A DNA stretch of 64,000 bases from Bacillota bacterium (lineage in GTDB: Bacteria > Bacillota > Clostridia > Lachnospirales > Lachnospiraceae), in NCBI GenBank assembly GCA_023386315.1, contig JAEWJZ010000027.1, positions 1 through 64,000 on the forward strand, in the 5' to 3' direction. Under the pieces are notes generated by a model. The model saw only the letters and a program-made list of their open reading frames with translations, was not told the DNA's origin and did not search any database. The translations under genes were made by a program, and so were the position numbers. Positions 25,378 through 35,804 of the stretch are shown here, piece after piece. The stretch's first letter is position 1. Each line of letters begins with the position of its first letter.

Positions 25378-27048
25378 ATGAAAACAGATATTGAGATCGC
25401 ACAGGAAGCGAAGATGATACCGATTAAGGAAGTGGCAGCATCCTATGGGATTGCAGAAGACGATTTAGAACTCTACGGTAAATACAAAGCGAAACTCTCT
25501 GATGAATTGTGGGAGCAGGTAAAGGACCGCCCGGATGGAAAACTGGTTCTTGTTACGGCAATTAATCCCACACCGGCCGGAGAGGGAAAGACCACTACGA
25601 CGGTGGGATTAGGACAGGCATTTGGAAAGATCGGGAAAAAGGCAATCATCGCCTTAAGAGAGCCTTCTTTAGGTCCATGCTTTGGAATCAAGGGCGGAGC
25701 GGCAGGCGGCGGTTATGCCCAGGTTGTTCCCATGGAAGATTTAAATCTTCATTTTACCGGAGATTTTCATGCCATTACCTCAGCAAACAATCTGCTTTCA
25801 GCCCTGCTTGACAATCACATCCACCAGGGCAACGCTCTTGGAATTGATACAAGGCAGATCCTTTGGAAGAGATGTCTGGACATGAATGACAGGGCTTTAA
25901 GAAATATCGTGGTGGGACTTGGTTCAAAAGCAGAAGGATTTGTAAGAGAAGATCACTTTGTTATTACAGTGGCTTCTGAAATTATGGCCATTCTCTGCCT
26001 TGCAGACGACATGAATGATTTAAAAGAACGGCTGGGACGTATTATTGTTGCATATAATTATTCCGGAGAGCCCGTGACTGCAGCCCAGTTGAATGCGGTA
26101 GGAGCCATGGCGGCCCTGCTTAAGGATGCGCTGAAACCAAATCTGATTCAGACTCTGGAGCATACCGGTGCCATCGTCCACGGAGGCCCGTTTGCAAATA
26201 TCGCTCACGGCTGTAACAGTGTGCGTGCCACAAAAACAGCACTGAAGTTAGCTGATATCGTTGTGACTGAGGCTGGTTTTGGTGCGGATTTAGGTGCTGA
26301 GAAGTTCCTGGATATCAAATGCAGAAAGGCTTCCTTAAAACCGGATGCCATTGTTCTGGTGGCAACCGTCAGAGCATTGAAATATAACGGCGGTGTACCA
26401 AAGGACCAGCTGAAGGAAGAGAATTTAGAGGCACTGAAAAAGGGAATCGTTAACCTTGAAAAGCACATCGAAAATATGCAGAAATACGGCGTTCCTGTTG
26501 TTGTAACACTGAATTCTTTTGTGACAGATACAGAAAATGAGTACCAGTTTGTAAAGAACTTCTGTGAGGAAAAAGGCTGCGAATTCGCTTTGTCCCAGGT
26601 ATGGGAAAAGGGCGGAGAAGGCGGAGTAAAACTGGCTGAAAAGGTCCTTGAAACACTGGAGAACAAAACGAGTAATTTTGCACCCATTTATCCCGATGAC
26701 ATGAGTCTTGAGGATAAGATCAGCACAGTTGCCAGAGAAATTTACGGAGCAGACGGGGTAACTTATGCACCCTCCGCTTTAAAATCCATCAGAAAGTTTG
26801 AAGAAATGGGATTTGGCAGTCTGCCTGTGTGCATGGCTAAGACACAGTACTCCTTATCCGATGACCAGACAAAACTGGGCCGCCCCCAGGGCTTTGAGAT
26901 TAATGTGCGGGATGCTTATGTCAGCGCCGGTGCCGGATTTGTTGTTGTTTTAACAGGGGCTATCATGACGATGCCTGGTCTGCCGAAAAAACCAGCAGCA
27001 GATAATATTGATGTAAATAATGACGGAGTAATCACAGGATTATTCTGA
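25378..27048 (+). CDS. fhs: Formate--tetrahydrofolate ligase
   Basis: 556 residues, the standard length. Motifs: [19 protein letters not shown] (nucleotide loop), [35 protein letters not shown] and [13 protein letters not shown]. It makes 10-formyl-THF from formate, THF and ATP, feeding purine synthesis, fMet-tRNA and, in acetogens, the methyl branch of Wood-Ljungdahl. ATG 25378 is 9 nt after GGAGG; the ATG at 25369 overlaps that site and is rejected. No other one-carbon gene is adjacent, but def and fmt lie downstream in the same gene run. Confidence 0.95.
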   Translation: MKTDIEIAQEAKMIPIKEVAASYGIAEDDLELYGKYKAKLSDELWEQVKDRPDGKLVLVTAINPTPAGEGKTTTTVGLGQAFGKIGKKAIIALREPSLGPCFGIKGGAAGGGYAQVVPMEDLNLHFTGDFHAITSANNLLSALLDNHIHQGNALGIDTRQILWKRCLDMNDRALRNIVVGLGSKAEGFVREDHFVITVASEIMAILCLADDMNDLKERLGRIIVAYNYSGEPVTAAQLNAVGAMAALLKDALKPNLIQTLEHTGAIVHGGPFANIAHGCNSVRATKTALKLADIVVTEAGFGADLGAEKFLDIKCRKASLKPDAIVLVATVRALKYNGGVPKDQLKEENLEALKKGIVNLEKHIENMQKYGVPVVVTLNSFVTDTENEYQFVKNFCEEKGCEFALSQVWEKGGEGGVKLAEKVLETLENKTSNFAPIYPDDMSLEDKISTVAREIYGADGVTYAPSALKSIRKFEEMGFGSLPVCMAKTQYSLSDDQTKLGRPQGFEINVRDAYVSAGAGFVVVLTGAIMTMPGLPKKPAADNIDVNNDGVITGLF

Positions 27049-27061
27049 TTTGGAGGTTTTT

Positions 27062-28540
27062 ATGAAGTTTAGTCAGTGGCTAAAGGATCTGGAGTATGAA
27101 TTACTGCAGGGGAATCTGGATGTAGAAGTGGAAGATGTGGTCTATGACTCCAGAAAGGCCAGAAGCGGTACTGTCTTTGTCTGTACTGTAGGCACCAGAG
27201 TTGATTCCCATAATTTTATACCGGAAGTGGTGGAAAAAGGAGTGACTGTTCTTGTTCTGGAACGCAGGGTGAGCCTGCCGGAAGGAGTAACTGCCATTTT
27301 CGTACATAATGCCAGAGAAGCACTGGCTGTTTTGTCTGCCGCCAGATTTGATTATCCTGCAAAACGTATGGTGACCATTGGAGTAACCGGTACAAAGGGG
27401 AAGACAACAACAACCCATATGATTAAGGCAATTTTAGAGGCGTGCGGGAAAAAAGTGGGTATGATTGGAACCACAGGGATTGTAATCGGAGAGAAAGTAA
27501 CTCCGACTGCCAATACAACGCCGGAATCTTATCAGCTTCATGAAGCTTTTTATCAAATGGCGGAAGAAGGCTGTGAGTATATGGTAATGGAAGTTTCCTC
27601 CCAGGCATTTAAGATGCACCGGGTAGATGGCCTGATATTCGACTATGGCTTATTTACCAATATTTCTCCTGATCATATCGGACCGGATGAACACGAGAAT
27701 TTTGAAGAGTATTTATCTTATAAGTCAAAGATATTCCAGTGCTCCCGAGTGGGCATTATGAATGGGGATGACGAACACTTTGATGAGGCCGTCAAAGATG
27801 CTTCCTGCCGCCTGTATTCCTTTTCCCTTGATAAAGCAGGGACCAGTTTTAAGGCGGAGAACATCCGCTATGTGGCCCAGTCCGATTTTGTGGGTCTTGA
27901 ATTTGATGTAAAGGGAGTCTATGAGCTGGCTGTCCGGGTTAATATACCCGGCAGATTTAATGTTGCCAATGCTCTGGCTGCAGTCAGTGTTTTAAGCTTT
28001 TTGAATCTGCCTAAGGAAAAGATCTGTCATGGACTGGAGCATTTAAGTGTGAACGGAAGAATGGAGATTGTTTATTCTTCTGAAAGGTGTACCGTTATTG
28101 TGGATTATGCCCATAATGCAGTCAGTATGGAAAGCCTTTTAATAACACTGAGGGATTATAATCCCAGACGTCTTGTCTGCGTATTCGGCTGCGGGGGAAA
28201 CCGCTCCAAAGACCGCCGCTATTCCATGGGGGACAGTGCAGGCCGCCTGGCAGATTTTACGATTCTGACCGCCGACAATTCCCGCTTTGAGAAAACAGAA
28301 GACATTATTGCAGATATCAGAAGCAGTATCTCAAAAACAGAGGGAACCTTCATTGAGATTCCTGATAGAAGAGAAGCGATCCGCTACAGTATTTTACATG
28401 CCCGTCCCGGAGATATGATTGCTGTAATCGGCAAAGGCCACGAAGACTATCAGGAAGTGAATGGGGAACGTCACCATTTCTCAGACAGGGAAGAGATTTT
28501 AAACGTAGTAGAGAGTCCTGAATTTATAAACAGACAATAA
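27062..28540 (+). CDS. murE: MurE-type UDP-MurNAc-tripeptide synthetase
   Basis: 492 residues, three-domain Mur ligase: ATP loop VTGTKGKTTTTHMI, NISPDHIG, IVDYAHNAVSMESLL and CVFGCGGNRSKDRR, with GKGHEDYQ near the C terminus. It adds the third amino acid to UDP-MurNAc-L-Ala-D-Glu. The diamino acid selectivity motif, DNPR in meso-DAP enzymes, reads DNSR here (TADNSRFEK); the Arg that contacts DAP remains, so DAP is still the likely substrate. ATG 27062 follows GGAGG by 5 nt. murF lies just downstream; other dcw genes are absent, so this could be a second MurE. Confidence 0.88.
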   Translation: MKFSQWLKDLEYELLQGNLDVEVEDVVYDSRKARSGTVFVCTVGTRVDSHNFIPEVVEKGVTVLVLERRVSLPEGVTAIFVHNAREALAVLSAARFDYPAKRMVTIGVTGTKGKTTTTHMIKAILEACGKKVGMIGTTGIVIGEKVTPTANTTPESYQLHEAFYQMAEEGCEYMVMEVSSQAFKMHRVDGLIFDYGLFTNISPDHIGPDEHENFEEYLSYKSKIFQCSRVGIMNGDDEHFDEAVKDASCRLYSFSLDKAGTSFKAENIRYVAQSDFVGLEFDVKGVYELAVRVNIPGRFNVANALAAVSVLSFLNLPKEKICHGLEHLSVNGRMEIVYSSERCTVIVDYAHNAVSMESLLITLRDYNPRRLVCVFGCGGNRSKDRRYSMGDSAGRLADFTILTADNSRFEKTEDIIADIRSSISKTEGTFIEIPDRREAIRYSILHARPGDMIAVIGKGHEDYQEVNGERHHFSDREEILNVVESPEFINRQ

Positions 28541-28656
28541 ACTAAAATTGCCATAAGAAAAAGAATGCCGGAGGCCGAAAAGGAAATGTGGCTTTCGGCA
28601 TTTCCACGAAAGATGGCAGGAATGTGCGCTAAGAGCGGACATGGAACGGAGGAAAC

Positions 28657-30021
28657 ATGGTAGACATGACAGTGAAGGATATACTTTCGGCTACAGGCGG
28701 AACACTTCTTTGCGGAAGGGAGGATACTGTTCTGGAACACATAAGCATTGATTCCAGAACCATGAAGGGGAATGATTTATTCGTGCCGATTATAGGGGAA
28801 AAGGTGGATGCCCACCGTTTTATCAATCAGGCATTTGAGCATGGAGCAGCAGCCGTTTTAACCAGCGAGCATGATTTCATGGAATCAGAAAAGCCCTGGA
28901 TACGTGTGTATGATACGAAAAAGGCACTGCAGGCAGTGGGGAGTTTTTACAGAAACCGTTTATCCCTGCCCCTCATAGGTATAACAGGAAGCGTGGGAAA
29001 GACGACAACCAGAGAGATGGTGGCATGTGCGCTTTCTTCCCGTTATCAGGTTTATAAGACTCCTGGCAACAGCAACAGCCAGGTAGGACTTCCCATCACT
29101 CTCTGTGAAATCACGCCGGAAGATGAAATCGGCGTCATCGAACTGGGAATGAGCGAACCGGGAGAGCTTACCGTGATCGCCAGAATCGCCAGAATACATA
29201 TGGCTGTCATAACCAATATCGGAGTGGCGCATATTGAACAGCTGGGCTCAAGGGAAAATATATACAGAGAAAAGCTGACCATCCAGGATGGCCTTTGTGA
29301 AAACGGAATTCTCTTTTTAAACGGCGATGACGATATGCTAAAAGATACAAAAGCTAAAGAAGGCTGCAAAACGGTTTTTTACGGAACTGGAGAAAATTGT
29401 GATTACAGAGCCGTTGATGTACATTTGGATAATGGGTTTCCTGTGTTCACGGCAGTGCATAAAGAGGAGAAAGTCCCTGTCCGGCTGTCTGTTATGGGAA
29501 GCCATAATATTTTAAATGCTATGGTATCTTTGGCAGTTGCGGCAGAAAACGGCATTCCCATGGAAGAGGCGGCAAAGTCTCTTGAAAGCTTCACCGGATT
29601 TAAAAACCGCCAGCAGATCTACGATACAGGAAGCTTCACCGTAATTGATGATACTTATAATGCCAGTCCTGTCTCCATGAAAGCGGGACTTGAAGTTTTA
29701 GGTTCCGTTACAAAGGCAAAAAGGAAGATCGCCGTACTGGCTGACATGAAGGAGCTGGGAGAACGTTCTTTGGAATTTCATTATGAAATCGGCACATACA
29801 TTGCGGCACACCCTGTTGACTGTGTGGTGACACTGGGAGAGCTGGCAGGAGAAATTGCCAGGGCGGTGAGGGAGAATGCCCCTGATATCACAGTAAGGGA
29901 ATTTATGGAACAGGAACCGTTAACTGCTTATTTAAAGGAAGTATTAAAGGCAGGTGACTGTGTACTGTTTAAGGGCTCCAACAGCATGAAGCTGGGGCAG
30001 GTAGCAGAACAGTTTCACTGA
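28657..30021 (+). CDS. murF: UDP-N-acetylmuramoyl-tripeptide--D-alanyl-D-alanine ligase
   Basis: 454 residues. Motifs: SIDSRTMKGNDLFVPI, ATP loop ITGSVGKTTTREMV, NSNSQVGLPITL, VIELGMSEPGEL, IDDTYNASPVSMKAGL and VLFKGSNSMKLGQV. It adds D-Ala-D-Ala to complete the cytoplasmic peptidoglycan precursor. GGAGG lies 6 nt before the ATG. The 116-bp gap after murE contains an imperfect hairpin (AATGCCG 28563-28569 with CGGCATT 28596-28602) without a T tract. It forms a wall-precursor pair with murE. Confidence 0.95.
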   Translation: MVDMTVKDILSATGGTLLCGREDTVLEHISIDSRTMKGNDLFVPIIGEKVDAHRFINQAFEHGAAAVLTSEHDFMESEKPWIRVYDTKKALQAVGSFYRNRLSLPLIGITGSVGKTTTREMVACALSSRYQVYKTPGNSNSQVGLPITLCEITPEDEIGVIELGMSEPGELTVIARIARIHMAVITNIGVAHIEQLGSRENIYREKLTIQDGLCENGILFLNGDDDMLKDTKAKEGCKTVFYGTGENCDYRAVDVHLDNGFPVFTAVHKEEKVPVRLSVMGSHNILNAMVSLAVAAENGIPMEEAAKSLESFTGFKNRQQIYDTGSFTVIDDTYNASPVSMKAGLEVLGSVTKAKRKIAVLADMKELGERSLEFHYEIGTYIAAHPVDCVVTLGELAGEIARAVRENAPDITVREFMEQEPLTAYLKEVLKAGDCVLFKGSNSMKLGQVAEQFH

Positions 30022-30044
30022 CAGTGTGCCTCTGGAGGAAATGA

Positions 30045-32273
30045 ATGACAAAAAACTATGCCAGGATCATTATTGATATTTCTCATGAGAAAGTAGACAG
30101 AACCTTCGATTACCGGATTCCGGAGAATCTGCTTAAGGATATTTCCGTCGGGACCCGGGTTCTGATCCCTTTTGGCAGGGGAAATACCATGCGCAAGGGA
30201 TATGTGGTGGAAATTACGGCCCAGGCCGGTTATGATCCGGATAAGATAAAAGAAATCGGGGGAATTGTGACTGATGGGGTATCGGCGGAGTCAAGACTGA
30301 TTACTCTTGCATGGTGGCTGAAAGAACAGTATGGATCCACCATGAATCAGGCACTGAAAACCGTGCTGCCGGTAAAGCAGAAAGTGAAGCCAAAAGAAAA
30401 AAAGATCATAAGAAGTCTCCTTGACCGGGAACAGTTAGTCTGCGCATTAAAAGAAGCGGAAAAAAAGAATTACAAGGCGAGAGTCAGGCTTTTTACGGCA
30501 CTGCTTAACAACCCGGTAATTCCATATGAGATAGCAGTAAACCAGATGAATCTTTCCGCATCGGCAGTAAAGCCGCTGATCGAAAAGGGTGAGATCTGTC
30601 TTGAGTCAGAAGAGATTTACCGCAATCCCATTCAGTTAGACGGACAGGAAGAAAGAAAACTCCGGCTCAATCAAGAGCAGCAGATGATTGTGGACTCCTT
30701 CTGCCAGGATTATTTAAAAGGAATCCGAAAGACTTATCTCATTCACGGCATTACAGGCAGCGGCAAAACAGAAGTTTATATGGACTTAATCCAGAAGGTA
30801 ATTGAAGATGACAGACAGGTAATTGTTCTGATTCCTGAAATTGCGCTGACCTATCAGACCGTGATGCGCTTTTACGGCAGATTCGGAAACCGGGTTTCCA
30901 TCATCAATTCCCGTTTGTCTGCAGGAGAACGTTTCGATCAGTTTGAACGCGCTAAAAATGGTGATATTGATATTATGATCGGACCAAGATCCGCATTGTT
31001 TACACCTTTTTCCAGACTGGGGCTGATTCTCATTGATGAGGAACATGAGAGCGCCTACAAAAGTGAGACAGTACCAAGATATCACGCCAGAGAAGTGGCC
31101 GCAAAAAGGGCACAGATGGAGAATGCATCTTTGGTGCTGGGCTCGGCAACTCCTTCTTTAGAAGCCTATAGCAGGGCACTGAGAGGCGATTATCAGTTGT
31201 TTCGTCTGACAGAAAGAGCAAAAAAAGACAGCAGTCTGGCAAATGTATCAATTGTGGATTTAAGGCAGGAATTAAAGGATGGAAATAAGTCTATATTCAG
31301 CAGAAAATTACAGGCGCTGATGGAAGAAAAGCTAAGGAAAAAAGAACAGGTCATGCTGTTTATAAACCGGAGAGGCTATGCCAATTTTGTATCCTGCCGC
31401 TCCTGCGGGGAAGCCATCCGCTGCCCCCATTGTGATGTGACTCTGACGCTGCACAACAACAGCCGCCTTGTCTGTCATTACTGCGGGCATACCATTCCCA
31501 TGCCGTCAAAATGCCCCTCCTGCGGTTCTCCTTATATTGCAAACTTTGGCGTGGGAACCCAGAAGATCGAACAGATGACAAAGAAGATGTTTCCCCAGGC
31601 CAGGATTCTTCGTATGGATATGGATACGACCAAAGAAAAGGGCGGACACGAAGCCATACTTTCTGCATTTTCCGAGCATGAAGGAGATATTCTCATCGGG
31701 ACACAGATGATTGTAAAAGGGCATGATTTCCCTGATGTGACACTGGTTGGGGTGCTGGCGGCTGATTTGTCTTTAAATACGCCGGATTACCGGTCGGGAG
31801 AGCGGACCTTTCAGCTTCTGACCCAGGCAGCCGGAAGGGCCGGCAGGGATTCCAAGCCGGGAGATGTGATCATTCAGACCTACAGTCCGGAACACTACAG
31901 CATCGTTACTGCCGCAAACCAGGATTATGAGACCTTCTACAAGCAGGAGATGGTATTTCGCAGCCTGATGAAATATCCACCTGCAAGCGGGCTTTTAACC
32001 ATTCAGTTTTCATCACGCTGTGAATCCGTGCTTGGGGAAACAGCAGCTGCAGCAGGGGCATTTGCGGCAGCTTTGGGAGAGCCGGAGCAGGTGCAGATCA
32101 TCGGTCCTGTGGAGGCTACCGTCTACAAAATTAATGATATATATAGAAAAATTTTATACTTGAAACAAGAAAACTATGATATACTAATTAAAATCAGGGA
32201 TCAAATTGATGGTTTTTCTGAAAATCATCCCGAATTGTTTGAACAAGTCATGATCCAGTATGATTTTTCGTAA
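30045..32273 (+). CDS. priA: Primosomal protein N' (replication restart helicase PriA)
   Basis: 742 residues. The N-terminal 3'-DNA-binding domain starts YARIIIDISHEKVDRTFDYR; the SF2 helicase core has Walker A GITGSGKTEVY and LIDEEHESAYK; four Cys pairs form the zinc-binding insert (CRSCG, CPHCD, CHYCG, CPSCG); motif AAGRAGR closes the helicase core. It reloads DnaB at stalled forks. GGAGG is 6 nt before the ATG. priA-def-fmt is a widespread Firmicutes gene order and is kept here. Confidence 0.96.
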   Translation: MTKNYARIIIDISHEKVDRTFDYRIPENLLKDISVGTRVLIPFGRGNTMRKGYVVEITAQAGYDPDKIKEIGGIVTDGVSAESRLITLAWWLKEQYGSTMNQALKTVLPVKQKVKPKEKKIIRSLLDREQLVCALKEAEKKNYKARVRLFTALLNNPVIPYEIAVNQMNLSASAVKPLIEKGEICLESEEIYRNPIQLDGQEERKLRLNQEQQMIVDSFCQDYLKGIRKTYLIHGITGSGKTEVYMDLIQKVIEDDRQVIVLIPEIALTYQTVMRFYGRFGNRVSIINSRLSAGERFDQFERAKNGDIDIMIGPRSALFTPFSRLGLILIDEEHESAYKSETVPRYHAREVAAKRAQMENASLVLGSATPSLEAYSRALRGDYQLFRLTERAKKDSSLANVSIVDLRQELKDGNKSIFSRKLQALMEEKLRKKEQVMLFINRRGYANFVSCRSCGEAIRCPHCDVTLTLHNNSRLVCHYCGHTIPMPSKCPSCGSPYIANFGVGTQKIEQMTKKMFPQARILRMDMDTTKEKGGHEAILSAFSEHEGDILIGTQMIVKGHDFPDVTLVGVLAADLSLNTPDYRSGERTFQLLTQAAGRAGRDSKPGDVIIQTYSPEHYSIVTAANQDYETFYKQEMVFRSLMKYPPASGLLTIQFSSRCESVLGETAAAAGAFAAALGEPEQVQIIGPVEATVYKINDIYRKILYLKQENYDILIKIRDQIDGFSENHPELFEQVMIQYDFS

Positions 32274-32290
32274 ATGAGAGGACAAAGAGA

Positions 32291-32785
32291 ATGGCGATTA
32301 GAAAAATTAGAACCATTGGAGACGAAATTTTAAGAAAAAAATGTAAGCCTGTGAAGGAGATCACCCCAAGAATTACCGATTTAATTAAAGACATGTTTGA
32401 AACCATGTATGAGGCTAATGGCGTAGGACTTGCAGCTCCCCAGGTAGGGATATTAAAACAGATTGTAGTCATTGATGTGGAAGACGGCAACCAGTACGTC
32501 CTCATCAATCCGGAAATTATAGAGACAGATGGCGAACAGACCGGACCGGAAGGCTGCTTAAGTGTACCGGGAAAATCAGGAACTGTAACCAGACCCAATC
32601 ATGTGAAAGTCAGAGCGTATGATGCAGATATGCAGCCCTTTGAGCTGGTAGGAGAAGAACTTCTTGCCCGCGCGATCTGCCATGAATGTGACCATTTAAG
32701 CGGTGAACTTTTTGTGGATAAGGTAGAAGGGGAAATTGAGGACGTGACTCTGGAAGAAGAGAACGAGGAGGTTGAGGAATATTGA
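32291..32785 (+). CDS. def: Peptide deformylase
   Basis: 164 residues with all three catalytic motifs: GVGLAAPQVG, EGCLSVPG (metal-ligand Cys) and CHECDHLSG (HExxH-type metal site and catalytic Glu). It removes the formyl group from nascent proteins. An acidic tail of about 20 residues (EEENEEVEEY) follows the core. The stop overlaps the fmt start by one base, coupling deformylation and formylation genes. Confidence 0.95.
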   Translation: MAIRKIRTIGDEILRKKCKPVKEITPRITDLIKDMFETMYEANGVGLAAPQVGILKQIVVIDVEDGNQYVLINPEIIETDGEQTGPEGCLSVPGKSGTVTRPNHVKVRAYDADMQPFELVGEELLARAICHECDHLSGELFVDKVEGEIEDVTLEEENEEVEEY

Positions 32786-33720
32786 TGAAAGTTATATTTA
32801 TGGGCACTCCTGCCTTTTCTGTTCCTGCCCTTTGCTCACTGGTAGAGGCAGGACATGAAGTTCTGGCTGTAGTGACCCAGCCGGACAAGCCAAAGGGAAG
32901 AGGGAAGGAAGTTTCCGTGTCACCGGTTAAAGAAAAAGCTCTGGAATATGGAATTCCTGTTTATCAGCCTGTAAAAGCGAGAGCCCCGGAATTTGTAAAA
33001 TTACTGACAGACTTAAAGCCGGATGTGATGGTGGTTGCGGCTTTTGGACAGCTTCTTCCCAAAAGCATTTTGGAGATTCCGAAATTTGGCTGTGTCAACA
33101 TTCACGCATCTCTGCTTCCCAAATACCGTGGTGCATCTCCCATCCAGTATGCAGTTATAAACGGGGAAGAGGTAAGCGGTATCACTACAATGATGATGGC
33201 GGAAACTATAGATACCGGAGAGATGATTGACCAGGAAGCAGTTTCCCTGGATAAGAAAGAGACTGGCGGAAGCCTTCATGATAAGCTCGGTAAGATCGGC
33301 GGAAATCTCATTGTAAAAACCTTAAAGAAGTTAGAAGATGGAACTGCTGTTTTACAGAAGCAGAATGATGCAGAATCCTGCTATGTGGGAATGATCAAAA
33401 AAAATATGGGTGATATTGACTGGTCCATGGATGCGGTCTCCATCGAACGGCTGATCCGGGGATTAAACCCCTGGCCAAGTGCTTACACAGACTGGGATGG
33501 CAAAGTGATAAAACTTTGGGATGCAGATGTGGTGGATCAGGAATATGAAGGAGTCTGCGGCCAGGTGGTGGAAACCGGCAAAAATTATCTGGTGGTGAAG
33601 ACCGGAAAAGGCGGATTGTCTATCAAAGAACTGCAGTTGCAGGGAAAGAAACGTATGGACATCGGTGCTTTCCTCCGCGGTTACCAGATAGAGAATGGAA
33701 CTGTTTTTAAACATTTATAA
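32785..33720 (+). CDS. fmt: Methionyl-tRNA formyltransferase
   Basis: 311 residues. Motifs: VIFMGTPAFSVPAL start, formyl-THF site with Asn/His in CVNIHASLLPKYRGASPIQ and the Asp in ETIDTGEM, then the C-terminal OB-like domain (INWSMDAVSIERLIRGLNPW-type region). It formylates initiator Met-tRNA using 10-formyl-THF, which the Fhs encoded about 6 kb upstream produces. ATG 32785 overlaps the def stop (TGATG). Confidence 0.96.
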   Translation: MKVIFMGTPAFSVPALCSLVEAGHEVLAVVTQPDKPKGRGKEVSVSPVKEKALEYGIPVYQPVKARAPEFVKLLTDLKPDVMVVAAFGQLLPKSILEIPKFGCVNIHASLLPKYRGASPIQYAVINGEEVSGITTMMMAETIDTGEMIDQEAVSLDKKETGGSLHDKLGKIGGNLIVKTLKKLEDGTAVLQKQNDAESCYVGMIKKNMGDIDWSMDAVSIERLIRGLNPWPSAYTDWDGKVIKLWDADVVDQEYEGVCGQVVETGKNYLVVKTGKGGLSIKELQLQGKKRMDIGAFLRGYQIENGTVFKHL

Positions 33721-33759
33721 TGAATACAAACCGTATTCCCGGGAAAGGAGAATCTGATT

Positions 33760-34476
33760 ATGTATTATGGTGGTATGATGGGTTATTATATGGACCCGAC
33801 CTGGATTTTTGTAATTATTGGCGCTTTGTTATCCATGGCGGCATCAGCCAGAGTAACCAGTACTTTTAATAAATATTCCAAAGTAAGGAGCATGTCAGGA
33901 ATGACAGGTGCAGAGGCAGCAAAGCGCCTTTTAAATTCCCAGGGAATTTATGATGTGCAGGTAAGACCTGTCAGCGGAAGATTGTCTGATCATTATGATC
34001 CCAGGACAAAGACCGTTAATTTATCCGATTCGGTCTATGACTCAACTTCAGTTGCAGCAATCGGCGTGGCAGCCCATGAATGCGGACATGCCATGCAGGA
34101 TAATACGGGATATGTACCGCTGCGGTTAAGAGGTGCCATTGTTCCGGCTGCCAATATCGGCTCCCATGCTGCGCTGCCTATTATTTTACTGGGCTTTTTT
34201 ATCAGCGGTGCGGGTTCACCTCTGGTAAACATCGGGTTGATTTTATTTTCACTGGCAGTTTTGTTCCAGCTGGTAACTCTTCCAGTTGAGTTTAATGCTT
34301 CCAGAAGAGCAGTTGTTTTATTGGGACAGGTAGGGATTTTAGGAGACGAAGAGCTGTCCCACACAAGAAAAGTGCTTGGGGCTGCGGCTCTTACCTATGT
34401 GGCGGCACTTGCAGCAACCGTGCTTCAGCTGCTGAGACTTGTTATATTATTTGGAGGAAGAAGAGATAATGACTAA
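33760..34476 (+). CDS. Zinc-dependent membrane peptidase (YugP/Zn_peptidase_2)
   Basis: 238 residues. An unusual N terminus rich in Tyr, Gly and Met is followed by a first membrane segment, the zinc motif VAAHECGHAMQD (HExxH) near residue 107, and three further membrane segments; LPVEFNASRRA supplies the likely third-ligand region. The family is annotated as neutral zinc metallopeptidase; physiological substrates are unknown. AAAGGAG precedes the ATG. The end overlaps rsmB by 8 bp, so the genes are coupled. Confidence 0.88.
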   Translation: MYYGGMMGYYMDPTWIFVIIGALLSMAASARVTSTFNKYSKVRSMSGMTGAEAAKRLLNSQGIYDVQVRPVSGRLSDHYDPRTKTVNLSDSVYDSTSVAAIGVAAHECGHAMQDNTGYVPLRLRGAIVPAANIGSHAALPIILLGFFISGAGSPLVNIGLILFSLAVLFQLVTLPVEFNASRRAVVLLGQVGILGDEELSHTRKVLGAAALTYVAALAATVLQLLRLVILFGGRRDND

Positions 34477-35803
34477 AGACACAGACAGCAGGGAGCTTGT
34501 ACTGGATGTTCTTACTGAAATATTAGAACGTTCCGCATACAGCCATTTAATCCTGCGTCAGGCCTTAAATAAATACCAGTATCTGGATAAAGCAGAACGT
34601 TCCTTTATAACCAGAACGGTTGAAGGAACAGTAGAGTACTTAATACAAATTGATTACGTCATTGACTTTTTCTCTTCAACGAAAGTAAAAAAAATGAAAC
34701 CGGTCATCCGCAATATTCTGCGGATGTCGGTTTATCAGATTTTATATATGGACCGGGTTCCGGATTCCGCTGTATGCAATGAGGCTGTGAAGCTTGCTGC
34801 CAGGCGGAAATTCGTGGGACTGAAAGGATTTGTAAATGGTGTTTTAAGAAACATTTCAAGAAATAAGGAAAGTCTTGTCTGGCCGGATGACTCCGTTCGT
34901 TATTCTGTTCCTGCATGGATGGTTTCCATGTGGACTCAGGATTATGGAAAGGAAACGGCCGATGCCATTATGGCATCATTTTTGGAAAACAGTAAAACTA
35001 CAATACGCTTAAACAGTTCAAAGGCGGGGAAAGAAGAGATTCTTTCCAGTCTGAGAAAACAGAATGTACAGGTAACAGAGTCGGGAATTTCTGATGAAAT
35101 ACTGATTTTAGAAAAGTATGATTATCTGGAAAGCCTGGAAGCCTTTCAAAAAGGACATATTCAGGTTCAGGATTTAAGCTCTGCCCTTGTGGGAGAGGCG
35201 GCTGATCCAAAAGAAGGAGATTTTTGCATTGATGTTTGCGGTGCTCCGGGAGGAAAGGCCATCCATCTGGCAGATAAGCTTAAAGGGACCGGTATGATTG
35301 AAGTAAGGGATTTAACAGAGTATAAGGTAGGTCTGATACAGGAGAACATTGACCGGTGCGGCTTTGACAATATTAGGGCTAAAGTATGGGATGCGCTGGT
35401 ACCTGATCCTGATTCTGCCAATAAAGCTGATATCGTACTTGCGGATCTTCCCTGCTCGGGTCTCGGGATTATGGGTCGCAAGCCTGATATTAAGTACAGG
35501 ATCAAACCTGAGAATTTAGACGAACTTGCTTCCCTTCAAAGGGAGATTCTTTCGGTAGTACAGACCTATGTAAAGCCGGGAGGAAAGCTTGTTTTCAGCA
35601 CCTGTACCATAGATAAAAAAGAAAATGAAGAGAACATGGCATGGTTTTTAGAGAATTTTCCATTTCAGGCTGTTGACCTGGAAGGAACGTTTAAAGACCG
35701 GTTTCAGATAGATACCATGAAACAGGGGTATATGCAGCTTTTGCCTGGTATTCATCCCTGTGACGGATTCTTTATCGGTGTATTACGAAAAAAGGTAGAA
35801 TAA
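34469..35803 (+). CDS. rsmB: 16S rRNA (cytosine(967)-C(5))-methyltransferase RsmB
   Basis: 444 residues. The N-terminal NusB-like RNA-binding domain (DVLTEILERSAYSHLILRQAL) precedes an AdoMet-dependent RNA m5C methyltransferase domain with DVCGAPGGKAIHLAD (SAM loop), ADLPCSGLG (catalytic PC motif) and FSTCTIDKKENEE (second Cys). The SAM loop has Gly where most have Ala (DVCAAPGGK). GGAGG lies 11 nt before ATG 34469, inside the end of the peptidase gene. rsmB-rlmN-prpC-prkC-rsgA is the standard Firmicutes order. Confidence 0.95.
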   Translation: MTKDTDSRELVLDVLTEILERSAYSHLILRQALNKYQYLDKAERSFITRTVEGTVEYLIQIDYVIDFFSSTKVKKMKPVIRNILRMSVYQILYMDRVPDSAVCNEAVKLAARRKFVGLKGFVNGVLRNISRNKESLVWPDDSVRYSVPAWMVSMWTQDYGKETADAIMASFLENSKTTIRLNSSKAGKEEILSSLRKQNVQVTESGISDEILILEKYDYLESLEAFQKGHIQVQDLSSALVGEAADPKEGDFCIDVCGAPGGKAIHLADKLKGTGMIEVRDLTEYKVGLIQENIDRCGFDNIRAKVWDALVPDPDSANKADIVLADLPCSGLGIMGRKPDIKYRIKPENLDELASLQREILSVVQTYVKPGGKLVFSTCTIDKKENEENMAWFLENFPFQAVDLEGTFKDRFQIDTMKQGYMQLLPGIHPCDGFFIGVLRKKVE

Positions 35804-35804
35804 A

